The notes beneath the pieces are model-generated. The model did not search any database. It was given only the letters and a program-made list of their open reading frames with translations, and had not been told where the DNA came from. A stretch of 42,420 bases of DNA from Alphaproteobacteria bacterium UBA4588. Lineage in GTDB: Bacteria; Pseudomonadota; Alphaproteobacteria; Puniceispirillales; Puniceispirillaceae. Positions 35,446 through 42,420 of the stretch are shown in pieces. Position numbers and translations under genes: made by a program. Numbering within the stretch: position 1 is the stretch's first letter; every line of letters begins with the position of its first letter. The stretch is from positions 1 to 42,420 of the forward strand of contig CATISA010000109.1 in NCBI GenBank assembly GCA_949529445.1, in the 5' to 3' direction.

Positions 35446-36402
35446 ATGCGTCATTTTCTTGATTTTGAAAAACCAATTGCAGCGCTTGAAGGTAAAATTC
35501 AAGAACTCCGCCATCTTGGTAGTGATTCAGGACTGAATATCGCGGATGAAATTGGCAAGCTGCAATTGCGTATCGATAAAGAGCTTAAACAGACTTATAC
35601 AAAGCTGGGCCCGTGGCAAAAGGTGCAGGTTGCCCGGCATCCAGAGCGCCCGAAACTCGTGCAGATTATTGATCAGCTTTTCACTGAGTTTACAGAGCTT
35701 TCAGGCGATCGAAATTTTAAAGAAGATTTTGCCATTATTGGTGGGTTGGCGCGCTTTCGCGGTCGTCCAGTTATTGTTATGGGAACTGAAAAAGGCAGTA
35801 CAACGGAAGAACGTATCAAACGTAATTTCGGCATGGTCCGCCCCGAAGGATACCGCAAAGCTATCCGACTGATGCAACTAGCCGATCAGTTTGGCCTGCC
35901 GGTTATTAGCTTTATTGATACGGCTGGCGCCTATCCGGGACGCGGCGCCGAGGAACGCGGTCAAGCAGAAGCTATCGCGCGCTCCATTCAGGCCTGTCTG
36001 AACCTTAAAACGCCGCTTATTTCTGCGATTGTTGGTGAAGGCGGTTCTGGTGGCGCCATTGCGCTGGCCACTGGGAATAAAGTCATCATGTTCGAACATG
36101 CTGTCTATTCGGTTATTTCGCCTGAAGGCTGCGCGTCTATTTTGTGGCGCAGCTCGGATAAGGCTGAGACAGCATCTGAGGCGTTGCGTTTAACGGCCGC
36201 TGATATGATGCAGCTGGGTATTATTGACCAGATTGTCGATGAACCTGTTGGTGGGGCGCACCGTGATGTTGAGGCAGCCTTGCTCAACATGTCTGATGCC
36301 ATTGAGCAGGAACTCAGCGCACTGAGCACCCTTAGTCCTGATGAATTGCGGGCAAACCGGCGTGATAAATACGTTGCGATGGGTGAAAAGTCTCTCGCCT
36401 AG
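35446..36402 (+). CDS. accA: acetyl-CoA carboxylase carboxyltransferase subunit alpha
   Basis: The alpha subunit of the carboxyltransferase that makes malonyl-CoA for fatty acid synthesis. It has 318 residues. The N-terminal MRHFLDFEKPIAALEGKI, the GDRNFKEDFAIIGGLARF region near 86, and the crotonase-fold oxyanion segments DTAGAYPGRGAEERGQAEAI (part) and GEGGSGGAIALATGN near 197 are diagnostic. The partner accD is not here. Start ATG at 35446 with GGGATGGG upstream. It follows xerD by 73 bases and converges on the amidase gene. Confidence 0.96.
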   Translation: MRHFLDFEKPIAALEGKIQELRHLGSDSGLNIADEIGKLQLRIDKELKQTYTKLGPWQKVQVARHPERPKLVQIIDQLFTEFTELSGDRNFKEDFAIIGGLARFRGRPVIVMGTEKGSTTEERIKRNFGMVRPEGYRKAIRLMQLADQFGLPVISFIDTAGAYPGRGAEERGQAEAIARSIQACLNLKTPLISAIVGEGGSGGAIALATGNKVIMFEHAVYSVISPEGCASILWRSSDKAETASEALRLTAADMMQLGIIDQIVDEPVGGAHRDVEAALLNMSDAIEQELSALSTLSPDELRANRRDKYVAMGEKSLA

Positions 36403-36429
36403 CTGCCGCGCTATTTATCATAAAAAGCA

Positions 36430-37284
36430 CTATTGAGACACTTCACTGATGAGTCTAACAGGGTTAAGTTTTTGCCTATTTTGTGTCGTTCCATGCCGCC
36501 TCTGGGCCGCATTGCAGGCGGCAAGGTCAATATCTGCCATTACAAACCCTTGTTCACATGAGCCTGCATCCGCCAACACCTCACCCCATGGTGCTACAAT
36601 CAGTGCATGGCCATATGTCTGCCGGCCATCTGCATGGGTGCCATGTTGAGCAGCTGACAGAACAAAACAGCCTGTTTCAATAGCGCGGGCGCGTTGAAGA
36701 ATATGCCAATGTGCCGCGCCTGTTACAACTGTAAAGGCAGATGGAATAACCAGAAGCTCTGCACCGGCTTCTGAGAGCCGCTGATATAATTCAGGAAACC
36801 GGATATCATAACAGATAGACAGACCAATATTACCAATTGTTGTTTGTACAAGCACAGGCTCCTGCCCTGGGTGGAAGCGTTCAGATTCGCGGTATGTCCG
36901 GCCGTCGCCAACTGCTGCATCAAACATGTGAATTTTATTATATCGTGCAGAAATTTTACCCAACGGGTTAAGAAGATATCCGCGATTGGTGCATTTATCT
37001 GCCCCAGCATCACGCATCAAAAGTGAGCCAACCGACAAAAAAATCTGATATGTTTTTGCAAGTAGCGATAGACGAGCCAGGCTGGGGCTTGTTGTCTCAT
37101 CTTCAGCTTGGTCGAATAGCGCCTGTCTGTCACGGCTCAGAAAGGTTGCACATTCTGGTAAACATACAAAGCTTGCGCCTTGTGCGGCACTCTCAGCGAC
37201 GAGCTCTTCAATGATAGGCAGGGTTTCTGCAGCGCTAGCAGCAGCACAATATTGAAGAACAGATGCTTTAAACTGCATGGTCAT
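36430..37284 (-). CDS. carbon-nitrogen hydrolase (Nit-type amidase)
   Basis: A nitrilase-superfamily amidase of 284 residues. The Glu-Lys-Cys triad is intact: Glu44 (CLPECATF), Lys117 (RYNKIHMFD), Cys158 (GLSICYDIRFPELY). The sequence around them fits the Nit1/Nit2 branch (deaminated glutathione amidase or omega-amidase), with HWHILQRARAIETGCF near 192. Position beside grxC (36 bases) is a recurrent alphaproteobacterial pairing and would fit a role in clearing deaminated glutathione, but that is inference. Start ATG at 37282-37284, or the ATG two codons later. Confidence 0.9.
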   Translation of the reverse strand: MTMQFKASVLQYCAAASAAETLPIIEELVAESAAQGASFVCLPECATFLSRDRQALFDQAEDETTSPSLARLSLLAKTYQIFLSVGSLLMRDAGADKCTNRGYLLNPLGKISARYNKIHMFDAAVGDGRTYRESERFHPGQEPVLVQTTIGNIGLSICYDIRFPELYQRLSEAGAELLVIPSAFTVVTGAAHWHILQRARAIETGCFVLSAAQHGTHADGRQTYGHALIVAPWGEVLADAGSCEQGFVMADIDLAACNAAQRRHGTTQNRQKLNPVRLISEVSQ

Positions 37285-37321
37285 AGTCTGCTATGCCTTT
37301 ATGTGACGGCGGGGCAGGTTG

Positions 37322-37594
37322 TTAGGCGCTAAGTGATAATAATTTATCAAGTGTACCGGCTCTCTCCAATGTGAATAATTCATCACAGCCTCCAATATGA
37401 TCGCCATTGATAAATATTTGTGGCACGGATGTGCGCCCGCCAGCTCGTGAGGTCATAAGCGTGCGCCCGTTCTTGTCAGCGGTCACATCCTTTTCAGTAA
37501 AACTGACACCTTTTTGGCTAAGTAGTTTTTTTGCGCGGACACAATAACCACAGAACATACTGGTATAAATTTCAACTGTTGCTGCATCTGCCAT
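37322..37594 (-). CDS. grxC: glutaredoxin 3 (GrxC)
   Basis: A 90-residue dithiol glutaredoxin reducing disulfides with glutathione. The active site is CGYC at 15-18, where CPYC is more usual; the Pro-to-Gly change is found in some alphaproteobacterial and eukaryotic members. The glutathione-site TSVPQIFINGDHIGGCDEL follows at 55-73. Start ATG at 37592-37594 with AAGG upstream. Its neighbours are the Nit-type amidase downstream and comF upstream. Confidence 0.95.
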   Translation of the reverse strand: MADAATVEIYTSMFCGYCVRAKKLLSQKGVSFTEKDVTADKNGRTLMTSRAGGRTSVPQIFINGDHIGGCDELFTLERAGTLDKLLSLSA

Positions 37595-37671
37595 GATGCT
37601 AACCTTTATCTAAAAACGAAAGTCTTGACATTAACATAGGCTAGCCGGTCTCTTATTTCCAGAGCTGGGGA

Positions 37672-38430
37672 TCACATAACACGCAAGAGTATAAGAGCAC
37701 TTACGGATGCTGCCTTGCCGTGGCTCATGAGCAGGCTAGCGCAGCTTTCCATTGTTGCGCCTGTTGTTACTACATCATCTATAAGCAGGATATGTTTGCC
37801 CATGGTCACATCAAGATTGCCATTTTTCAGCCGAAAGGCGCCAGATGCATTTTGAAGTCACTTTTTACCTGTTAGGCCACCCATCGTGCGGGTATTGCGA
37901 TGACGAAGCAGAATATTCGGCCTGAAATGGACAGTATGGTGACTGCCAGCACTCAGATGTCTTGTAAGCTCTGCTGACTGATTATACCGGCGGGAAAAAT
38001 ACCGCGCTTTATGAAGTGGGACTGGCATAATTATCATCCCATCTGATGCCATGGCGTCAAATATAGGGCGCAAAAGCTAAACGAGCAGCGGCGTGAGAGA
38101 TAATCTATCTGCATGTTTGAAGGGGAGAATCAGACCTTTTGAGACATCATCATAAATCAACACACTGCGTACTTGTTTTAAAACAGACTCTGTCACATGA
38201 CAGCTTCCGCAAAGTGATTCGAGGAGTGCATGAGCCAGAGGGCGCCTGCATCGCGCACAAAATGGCGCTGATATGTGGTTTAGCCCAAGCCAGCAGTCTG
38301 TGCATAATCCTCGATCTACCACATGGGCGCCACACAAAGCGCATCCATTTGGCAACAAAATATCCAGTCCATGTCGGAAAAGCTGGTAGATAGATGGATA
38401 TAAAATTCGGGGAGGTAGATATTTGCGCAT
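37672..38430 (-). pseudogene. comF: comF, interrupted by two in-frame stop codons
   Basis: A ComF-family phosphoribosyltransferase-like protein, a DNA-uptake factor in naturally competent bacteria. The frame from ATG 38430 to TGA 37672 is 253 codons with no frameshift. TAG at 38077-38079 is codon 118 and TGA at 37858-37860 is codon 191. Everything around them is conserved: zinc-finger cysteines CALCGAH, CTDC, CARC and CGSC near residues 30-90, MPVPLH and RRYNQSAEL near 135-150, and the PRPP-binding LLIDDVVTTGAT near 220. Both stops replace ordinary residues (near LLV-stop-LL and GKK-stop-LQ). Start has AGGAT upstream. Either the gene has recently been inactivated, the stops are sequencing errors, or readthrough occurs. 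Confidence 0.88.
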
Positions 38431-38537
38431 GCAACATATCCTAGTATAGAAGGGGTTAACAAAGGCTGAAGTGAACTCTATCTCTTTATATTATGATCTA
38501 GTCCCAATTGATTTTGTCCCAGATGGGTTTGTTTTAG

Positions 38538-39455
38538 ATGACAGAAACACCACCACAGATTTTTGACATGGATCAGCTGGTTCATAATCGAAATCGTGCC
38601 GCAGAAAATTTTGAGAAATTTGCCTTTTTAAAGCAGGCCGCAGTTGAGCGTCTTGAGGACAAGCTGATGTTGGTGCGGCGCACGTTTAGTGATGTGCTTG
38701 ATGTTGGATGTCATTCAGGACAGATGGCGCAGATGCTTCGTGCTAGTGGAAAACTAACACCCACCCATACCCTTCTTCAGACAGATATTTCTGCTGGTTT
38801 TTGCGATATCGCAGGCCGGATAGCACCAGCAGTCGTAAGCCCTGCCGAGACGCTTCCTGTAGAACCAGCCCATTATGATGCTGTTGTGTCAGCCTTGTTC
38901 TTGCATTGGGTAAATGATGTGCCGGGATTATTAACCCAGATGCGGCTTGCGTTACGTCCTGACGGGTTATTGCTTGTGTGTCTGTTTGGCGGGCGGACCT
39001 TAAATGAGCTCAGGCAATGTCTTGCTGAAGCCGAAACAGAGGTGAGGGGCGGCATGTCTGCAAGATGTGCCCCGATGGCGGACATTCGTGATATTGGCGG
39101 CTTGTTGCAACGGGCAGGACTTGCTCTGCCGGTTGCCGATGCTGAGCTTATCACTGTTAAATATCCAAATATGTTTCGTCTGATGGCTGATCTGAAAGGT
39201 ATGGGAGAGCAAAATGTCCTTTGCGGAAAAGAACTGCATGTTGCGCGCCGAGACATTTTTCTGCGCGCCGCAGAATTATATCAAGAACGCTTTAGTACAG
39301 AAGATGGGCAGATTAAGGCTAGTTTTGAGCTTATTACCCTGACAGGGTGGGCGCCCCACGCCTCTCAGCAAAAACCATTGGCACGGGGGTCTGCAACACA
39401 TAGTCTGCTAGAGGCGTTTGATGCTGAACAAAACGGCTCGCAAAAGACAGATTAG
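38538..39455 (+). CDS. class I SAM-dependent methyltransferase-fold protein, NDUFAF5/BioC-like
   Basis: A 305-residue Rossmann-fold SAM-binding protein. Motif I is VLDVGCHSGQMAQ near 53-65 (GCHSG), followed by QTDIS, AETLPVEPAHYDAVVS, and the LFLHWVNDVPGLLTQMRLALRPDG segment (part), which is typical of the BioC/NDUFAF5 group. The LLVCLFGGRTLNELR stretch fits NDUFAF5, a mitochondrial complex I assembly factor (arginine hydroxylase), better than BioC. It is divergent from comF by 107 bases and overlaps mutT by four bases. Function is inferred from family: complex I subunit modification or biotin precursor methylation. Confidence 0.8.
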   Translation: MTETPPQIFDMDQLVHNRNRAAENFEKFAFLKQAAVERLEDKLMLVRRTFSDVLDVGCHSGQMAQMLRASGKLTPTHTLLQTDISAGFCDIAGRIAPAVVSPAETLPVEPAHYDAVVSALFLHWVNDVPGLLTQMRLALRPDGLLLVCLFGGRTLNELRQCLAEAETEVRGGMSARCAPMADIRDIGGLLQRAGLALPVADAELITVKYPNMFRLMADLKGMGEQNVLCGKELHVARRDIFLRAAELYQERFSTEDGQIKASFELITLTGWAPHASQQKPLARGSATHSLLEAFDAEQNGSQKTD

Positions 39456-39856
39456 CCAAGTAAATCCTGAATAGCAGAAATAAGTTCTCGGTTGGCATCT
39501 GGCATGTCATGGTCACGCAAACGCTGGGGGCGAACCCAGATAACATCATTGCCTTCCTGTGGGGTAGGTGTGCCTTTCCAGCGACGACAGACATAAAGCA
39601 TCAATACCATATGCCAGTCATCATAAGCATGTGAGACAAAGCAGAGAGGGGCAAGGCATGAGGAATGAGTATCAATTCCCAGCTCTTCACCCAGCTCACG
39701 AATAAGGGCTGTTTCTGGCGTTTCTCCTCTTTCGATTTTGCCGCCCGGAAATTCCCATTTCCCTGCCATAGATTTGTCCTCGGGACGCTGTGATAATAGA
39801 ACACGTCCATCAGCATCAACAAGGCAGACCGCAGGGATAAGGTTAATTTCTGACAT
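39452..39856 (-). CDS. mutT: 8-oxo-dGTP diphosphatase-like Nudix hydrolase
   Basis: Cleans mutagenic 8-oxo-dGTP from the nucleotide pool. The 134-residue protein has a perfect Nudix box (G39-x5-E45-x7-REL-x-EE-x-GI ending at 61) and the MutT-like opening VDADGRVLLSQRPEDKSMAGKWEFPGG (residues about 13-39). The C-terminal end W...L.DHDMPDANRELI is also MutT-like. It is last in the parvulin-argJ-mutT operon (14 bases after argJ) and overlaps the opposing methyltransferase gene end by four bases. Other Nudix substrates are possible. Confidence 0.92.
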   Translation of the reverse strand: MSEINLIPAVCLVDADGRVLLSQRPEDKSMAGKWEFPGGKIERGETPETALIRELGEELGIDTHSSCLAPLCFVSHAYDDWHMVLMLYVCRRWKGTPTPQEGNDVIWVRPQRLRDHDMPDANRELISAIQDLLG

Positions 39857-39870
39857 TGTTAGGCTTAGCG

Positions 39871-41109
39871 TTAACTACGGTAATCAGCATTTATGCTGAT
39901 ATAGCCATGGGTCAAATCGCAGGTCCAGATGGTTGACTGTCCTGTTCCTCTCATGCCAACATCAACCGTAATGTCGATATTGCGGCCTTCCATATGGGCC
40001 CTAACGGGTGCTTCGTCATAGCCCTCGACCCGCTCTCCCTGCTCGGCGATAATCGTACCACCTATCGCGATGCTAAGCTCATCGCGGCTCGCAGCAGCGC
40101 CCGATTTTCCAACTGCCATAACAATACGGCCCCAATTCGCATCTTCTCCGGCAATTGCAGTTTTTACCAGAGGCGAGTTAGCAATGGCGAGGGCGATTAT
40201 CTTAGCATCGGCGTCGGTCTGGGCACCTGTTACAGTAACTGTAATAAATTTCTGCGCACCCTCGCCGTCTTTTACGATCTGATGTGCAAGGTCTGTCATG
40301 ACCATCTGGAGCGCTGCTTGAACCTGTTTAGCCTCAGGACTATCTGGATTCGTGATAACCAGCATATCAACTGCGCCTGTTGCAATTAAATATACACTAT
40401 CTGAGGTTGATGTATCGCTATCTACTGTGATGGCATTAAAGCTTTTTTCAGCACATCGTCTTAGTAAAATATCAAGGCAGTCTGCGCTTATCGCGGCGTC
40501 TGTTGCAATATAAGCGAGCATTGTTGCCATATCAGGGGCAATCATGCCTGACCCTTTGGCAATTCCGTTGATGGTGATCACTGACCCCCCGATGATACAG
40601 GATGTTGTGGCACCTTTGGCAAATGTATCTGTGGTGCGAATAGCGGCAGCGGCATCTTGCCACGATGCGTGCCCGCCATCAGCGACAAGTGTCTCGCAAA
40701 TAGATGCCATAGCCTCGCCACTAATTGGCTCCCCAATAACCCCTGTAGAGGCAACGAGTATCTGCGTATCTGTTAGACTGAGACCCTCTGCTAGTCTTGA
40801 GAGATAATGTGTCATTGCTGTTACACCGCGCGTGCCGGTAAAGGCATTTGCATTGCCGGCATTTGTAATGATGGCGCGCGGATTTCCCGATGCGATACCG
40901 GCGCGTGACCAGTCAACAGGCGCTGCAGCGGTTGCAGATTGTGTAAAGATACCTGCTACTGTTGACCCTTCTTGGGCCAACAGCAACATAACATCATCTC
41001 GACCTTTATATTTCATACCTGACTGACCAACAGACAGACGGATACCAGCGATGTCCGACAAGGCCGGAAAGCTATCTGGAGCAAGAGCGGAGAGGGGTAA
41101 CTCAGACAT
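39871..41109 (-). CDS. argJ: bifunctional glutamate N-acetyltransferase / amino-acid acetyltransferase
   Basis: Moves the acetyl group from N-acetylornithine to glutamate (cyclic arginine route) and may also acetylate glutamate from acetyl-CoA. The 412-residue precursor self-cleaves at the conserved APDMATML site, Ala195-Thr196, where Thr196 becomes the nucleophile. Conserved TNAGNANAFTG near 82-92, TTDTFAKGATTS and GSGMIAPDMATM are visible. Start ATG at 41107-41109. The parvulin gene ends five bases upstream. With argD and argF in this window three arginine-pathway genes are present, but in separate transcripts. Confidence 0.95.
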   Translation of the reverse strand: MSELPLSALAPDSFPALSDIAGIRLSVGQSGMKYKGRDDVMLLLAQEGSTVAGIFTQSATAAAPVDWSRAGIASGNPRAIITNAGNANAFTGTRGVTAMTHYLSRLAEGLSLTDTQILVASTGVIGEPISGEAMASICETLVADGGHASWQDAAAAIRTTDTFAKGATTSCIIGGSVITINGIAKGSGMIAPDMATMLAYIATDAAISADCLDILLRRCAEKSFNAITVDSDTSTSDSVYLIATGAVDMLVITNPDSPEAKQVQAALQMVMTDLAHQIVKDGEGAQKFITVTVTGAQTDADAKIIALAIANSPLVKTAIAGEDANWGRIVMAVGKSGAAASRDELSIAIGGTIIAEQGERVEGYDEAPVRAHMEGRNIDITVDVGMRGTGQSTIWTCDLTHGYISINADYRS

Positions 41110-41114
41110 GGTCT

Positions 41115-41969
41115 TTATCTTGCCTGAGCAGCTTGGGCTTCGGTGCGGATATCATCAAAGCTCCGTTTATTAATTTGTGCTGATACCCTCAAACCTTCTA
41201 GAACGCGTCCTAGGTTCTGGTTCAGTAGATTCTGACGAAGCTGAGGGGCTATCTTTTCGAATGTCGGCGGTGTTGTGACCCGCTTATCTTCAACTTTGAT
41301 AACATGCCAGCCAAACTGGGTTTGAACTGGTTCAGACGTGAAGGTGCCGGGCGTTAGCTCAAAGGCGACGGCTTCGAATGTCGGAACCATAGCACCGCGA
41401 GGGAAATAGCCAAGATCGCCACCATTTGGACCACTTGGGCCGGTTGAGTCGGTTTTTGCAATTTCGGCAAAATCTGCCCCACCGGTTAGTTTTTCAATAA
41501 TGGCACGTGCTGTCGCTTCTTCTGGAACGAGAATATGGCGGGCTTTTACTTCTTCGCGCGATCCACTATCGGCAATGAATAATTTATACGCCGCTGCCAG
41601 AGCATCCTCGGTAATAGCCTCATTCACCTGCTGGGCTATCCATGACTCAGCAAGCACCCGCATGGCTGCTACTTCCATCAGACGCGCAACATCAGCATTT
41701 TCTGATAAGCCACTCTCTGCTCCAGCAGCGGCAGCAAGGCGAGCATCAATAACATCATCCACAAGTCCACCAAAATAACTTTCTAGCGGGCGTTGGCGGT
41801 ATTCAGCGGGCAATTGTTCAGCAAGCCGCATGACTTCAGCTAAATAAATGACCTCACCATTTACGTCAGCGACAGGTATCTTATTTTCTTGGGTAAAGGA
41901 TGTTGTTGTAAAAATAATCGATGAGCTTGCCAGAAACGCAGCGCAGCAAAATGAACGAATGAATGACAT
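41115..41969 (-). CDS. exported parvulin-type peptidyl-prolyl cis-trans isomerase
   Basis: A 284-residue periplasmic protein folding factor of the SurA/PrsA/PpiC type. A signal peptide (MSFIRSFCCAAFLASSSIIF) precedes a helical SurA-like N-terminal domain. The parvulin domain spans about 143-235, with VKARHILV, FAEIAKTDSTGPSGPNGGDLGYF (part) and TQFGWHVIKVEDKR. The start is ATG at 41967-41969 with AAGGA ten bases upstream; an in-frame TTG two codons earlier is less likely because of its very short spacing. It is first in the operon with argJ and mutT and divergent from secA. Confidence 0.9.
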   Translation of the reverse strand: MSFIRSFCCAAFLASSSIIFTTTSFTQENKIPVADVNGEVIYLAEVMRLAEQLPAEYRQRPLESYFGGLVDDVIDARLAAAAGAESGLSENADVARLMEVAAMRVLAESWIAQQVNEAITEDALAAAYKLFIADSGSREEVKARHILVPEEATARAIIEKLTGGADFAEIAKTDSTGPSGPNGGDLGYFPRGAMVPTFEAVAFELTPGTFTSEPVQTQFGWHVIKVEDKRVTTPPTFEKIAPQLRQNLLNQNLGRVLEGLRVSAQINKRSFDDIRTEAQAAQAR

Positions 41970-42118
41970 TGGCAATGGATCCTTAACGGTTTAGACATGA
42001 TGTGACGCCCAAGAAATCTCTCATTGAATTCATTTTGATTCGAAGATCGCCTTCTTAGATACCCTTGCCTAACATATCTTGGCATAAGGCTTCAACCGCA
42101 ACACCGCTGGCTTACTAA

Positions 42119-42147
42119 TTGACAAAATTAGGGGAAGACCCTATCTG
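42119..42147 (+). promoter_or_regulatory. sigma-70-type promoter of secA
   Basis: TTGACA at 42119-42124 (perfect -35) and TATCTG at 42142-42147 with a 17-base spacer. It predicts a leader of about 85 bases before secA. The rest of the 270-base divergent region holds no gene I can see. Confidence 0.6.
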
Positions 42148-42238
42148 CAGGTAATGGTTAATGCCCAATAATCCCTACCTTCTTTATTATCAGGTGTTTT
42201 GGCTAAGGCACGTCGTAGGAGTCCAAGAGGAAAGAAGT

Positions 42239-42420
42239 ATGTTTTCATCACTCACAAAAAGCCTGTTTGGAGACTCAAATGATAAAGAGCTTAAAAAGCT
42301 TAATGCAAGAGTGGCAGCAATAACAGCATATGAAGATCAGATGATTGCAAAGTCAGATGAAGACCTTGCAGGCATGACACAGATCTTTCGTGATCGGCTT
42401 GTTGCTGGAGAAACAGAAGA
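42239..42420 (+). CDS. secA: preprotein translocase ATPase SecA, N-terminus (truncated by window edge)
   Basis: The motor of the Sec pathway. Only the first 60 codons are present: MFSSLTKSLFGDSNDKELKK opens the gene, followed by an ITAYEDQMIAKSDEDLAGMT segment that is typical of the SecA N-terminal helix (E..M..L.DE.L...T..F). The start ATG at 42239 follows AGAGGAAAG. Divergent from the parvulin-argJ-mutT operon, a standard alphaproteobacterial arrangement. The rest lies outside the window. Confidence 0.93.
   Translation, partial: MFSSLTKSLFGDSNDKELKKLNARVAAITAYEDQMIAKSDEDLAGMTQIFRDRLVAGETE

Noticed and set aside
37858-38430. Two separate small ORFs (37858-38073 and 38077-38430, minus) as independent genes
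   Set aside because: They share one frame with the following segment to 37672 and together make one ComF protein; only the stop codons separate them.
41970-41975. TTG start of the parvulin gene
   Set aside because: Spacing to AAGGA is only about four bases, while the ATG two codons later has about ten and gives a normal signal peptide.

Overview
The window is about 42 kb of chromosomal core sequence from an alphaproteobacterium. Evidence includes a class I lysyl-tRNA synthetase (lysK), the CobS/CobT cobaltochelatase subunits, the alphaproteobacterial large form of dCTP deaminase, a COX15-type heme A synthase, and the arrangements argD-argF-hslO, aroK-aroB divergent from xerD-accA, and secA divergent from a parvulin-argJ-mutT operon. 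Moderate GC content and short intergenic gaps would suit a marine lineage such as SAR116, but that placement is inference. I see no rRNA, tRNA, CRISPR array, insertion sequence or prophage.

Layout. 1-1738 (minus): 5' part of acs, then recX. 1823-7848 (plus): orphan ABC-2 permease, dCTP deaminase, argD-argF (1-base overlap), hslO and a small lipoprotein. 7853-10053 (minus): trkH and folE. 10054-10731: a gene-poor stretch with a hairpin-rich folE leader and what looks like a decayed gene. 10732-14484 (plus): DJ-1/PfpI-like protein, DUF1289 protein, homocysteine methyltransferase, aspS. ctaA (minus) follows. groES-groEL (plus) lies behind a heat-shock-type promoter and a CIRCE operator and ends at a strong terminator. 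A DinG-type helicase (minus) comes next, then lysK-pyrD and rpmB (plus; rpmB has its own promoter and terminator). 24483-28067 (minus): cobT, cobS and a J-domain protein. bolA (plus) follows. 28469-32052 (minus): DUF2889 protein, CNNM/CorC protein, aroB, aroK. 32301-36402 (plus): 44-residue membrane peptide, 667-residue exported protein, xerD, accA. 36430-38430 (minus): nitrilase-family amidase, grxC and a comF interrupted by two in-frame stops. 38538-39455 (plus): NDUFAF5/BioC-like methyltransferase. 39452-41969 (minus): mutT, argJ, parvulin. The window ends in the first 60 codons of secA.

Functionally this is housekeeping: arginine synthesis (argD, argF, argJ), the shikimate pathway (aroK, aroB), pyrimidine and dNTP supply (pyrD, dCTP deaminase, mutT), folate (folE), fatty acid synthesis (accA), translation (aspS, lysK, rpmB), protein folding and redox protection (groESL, hslO, J-domain protein, parvulin, grxC), and DNA repair and segregation (recX, dinG, xerD). 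I found no clear new multi-gene system. The most noteworthy points are comF with two in-frame stops and otherwise intact motifs, the 44-residue ORF and large exported protein placed between aroK and xerD, the structured folE leader, the decayed gene beside it, and the DJ-1-like protein without its nucleophilic cysteine.
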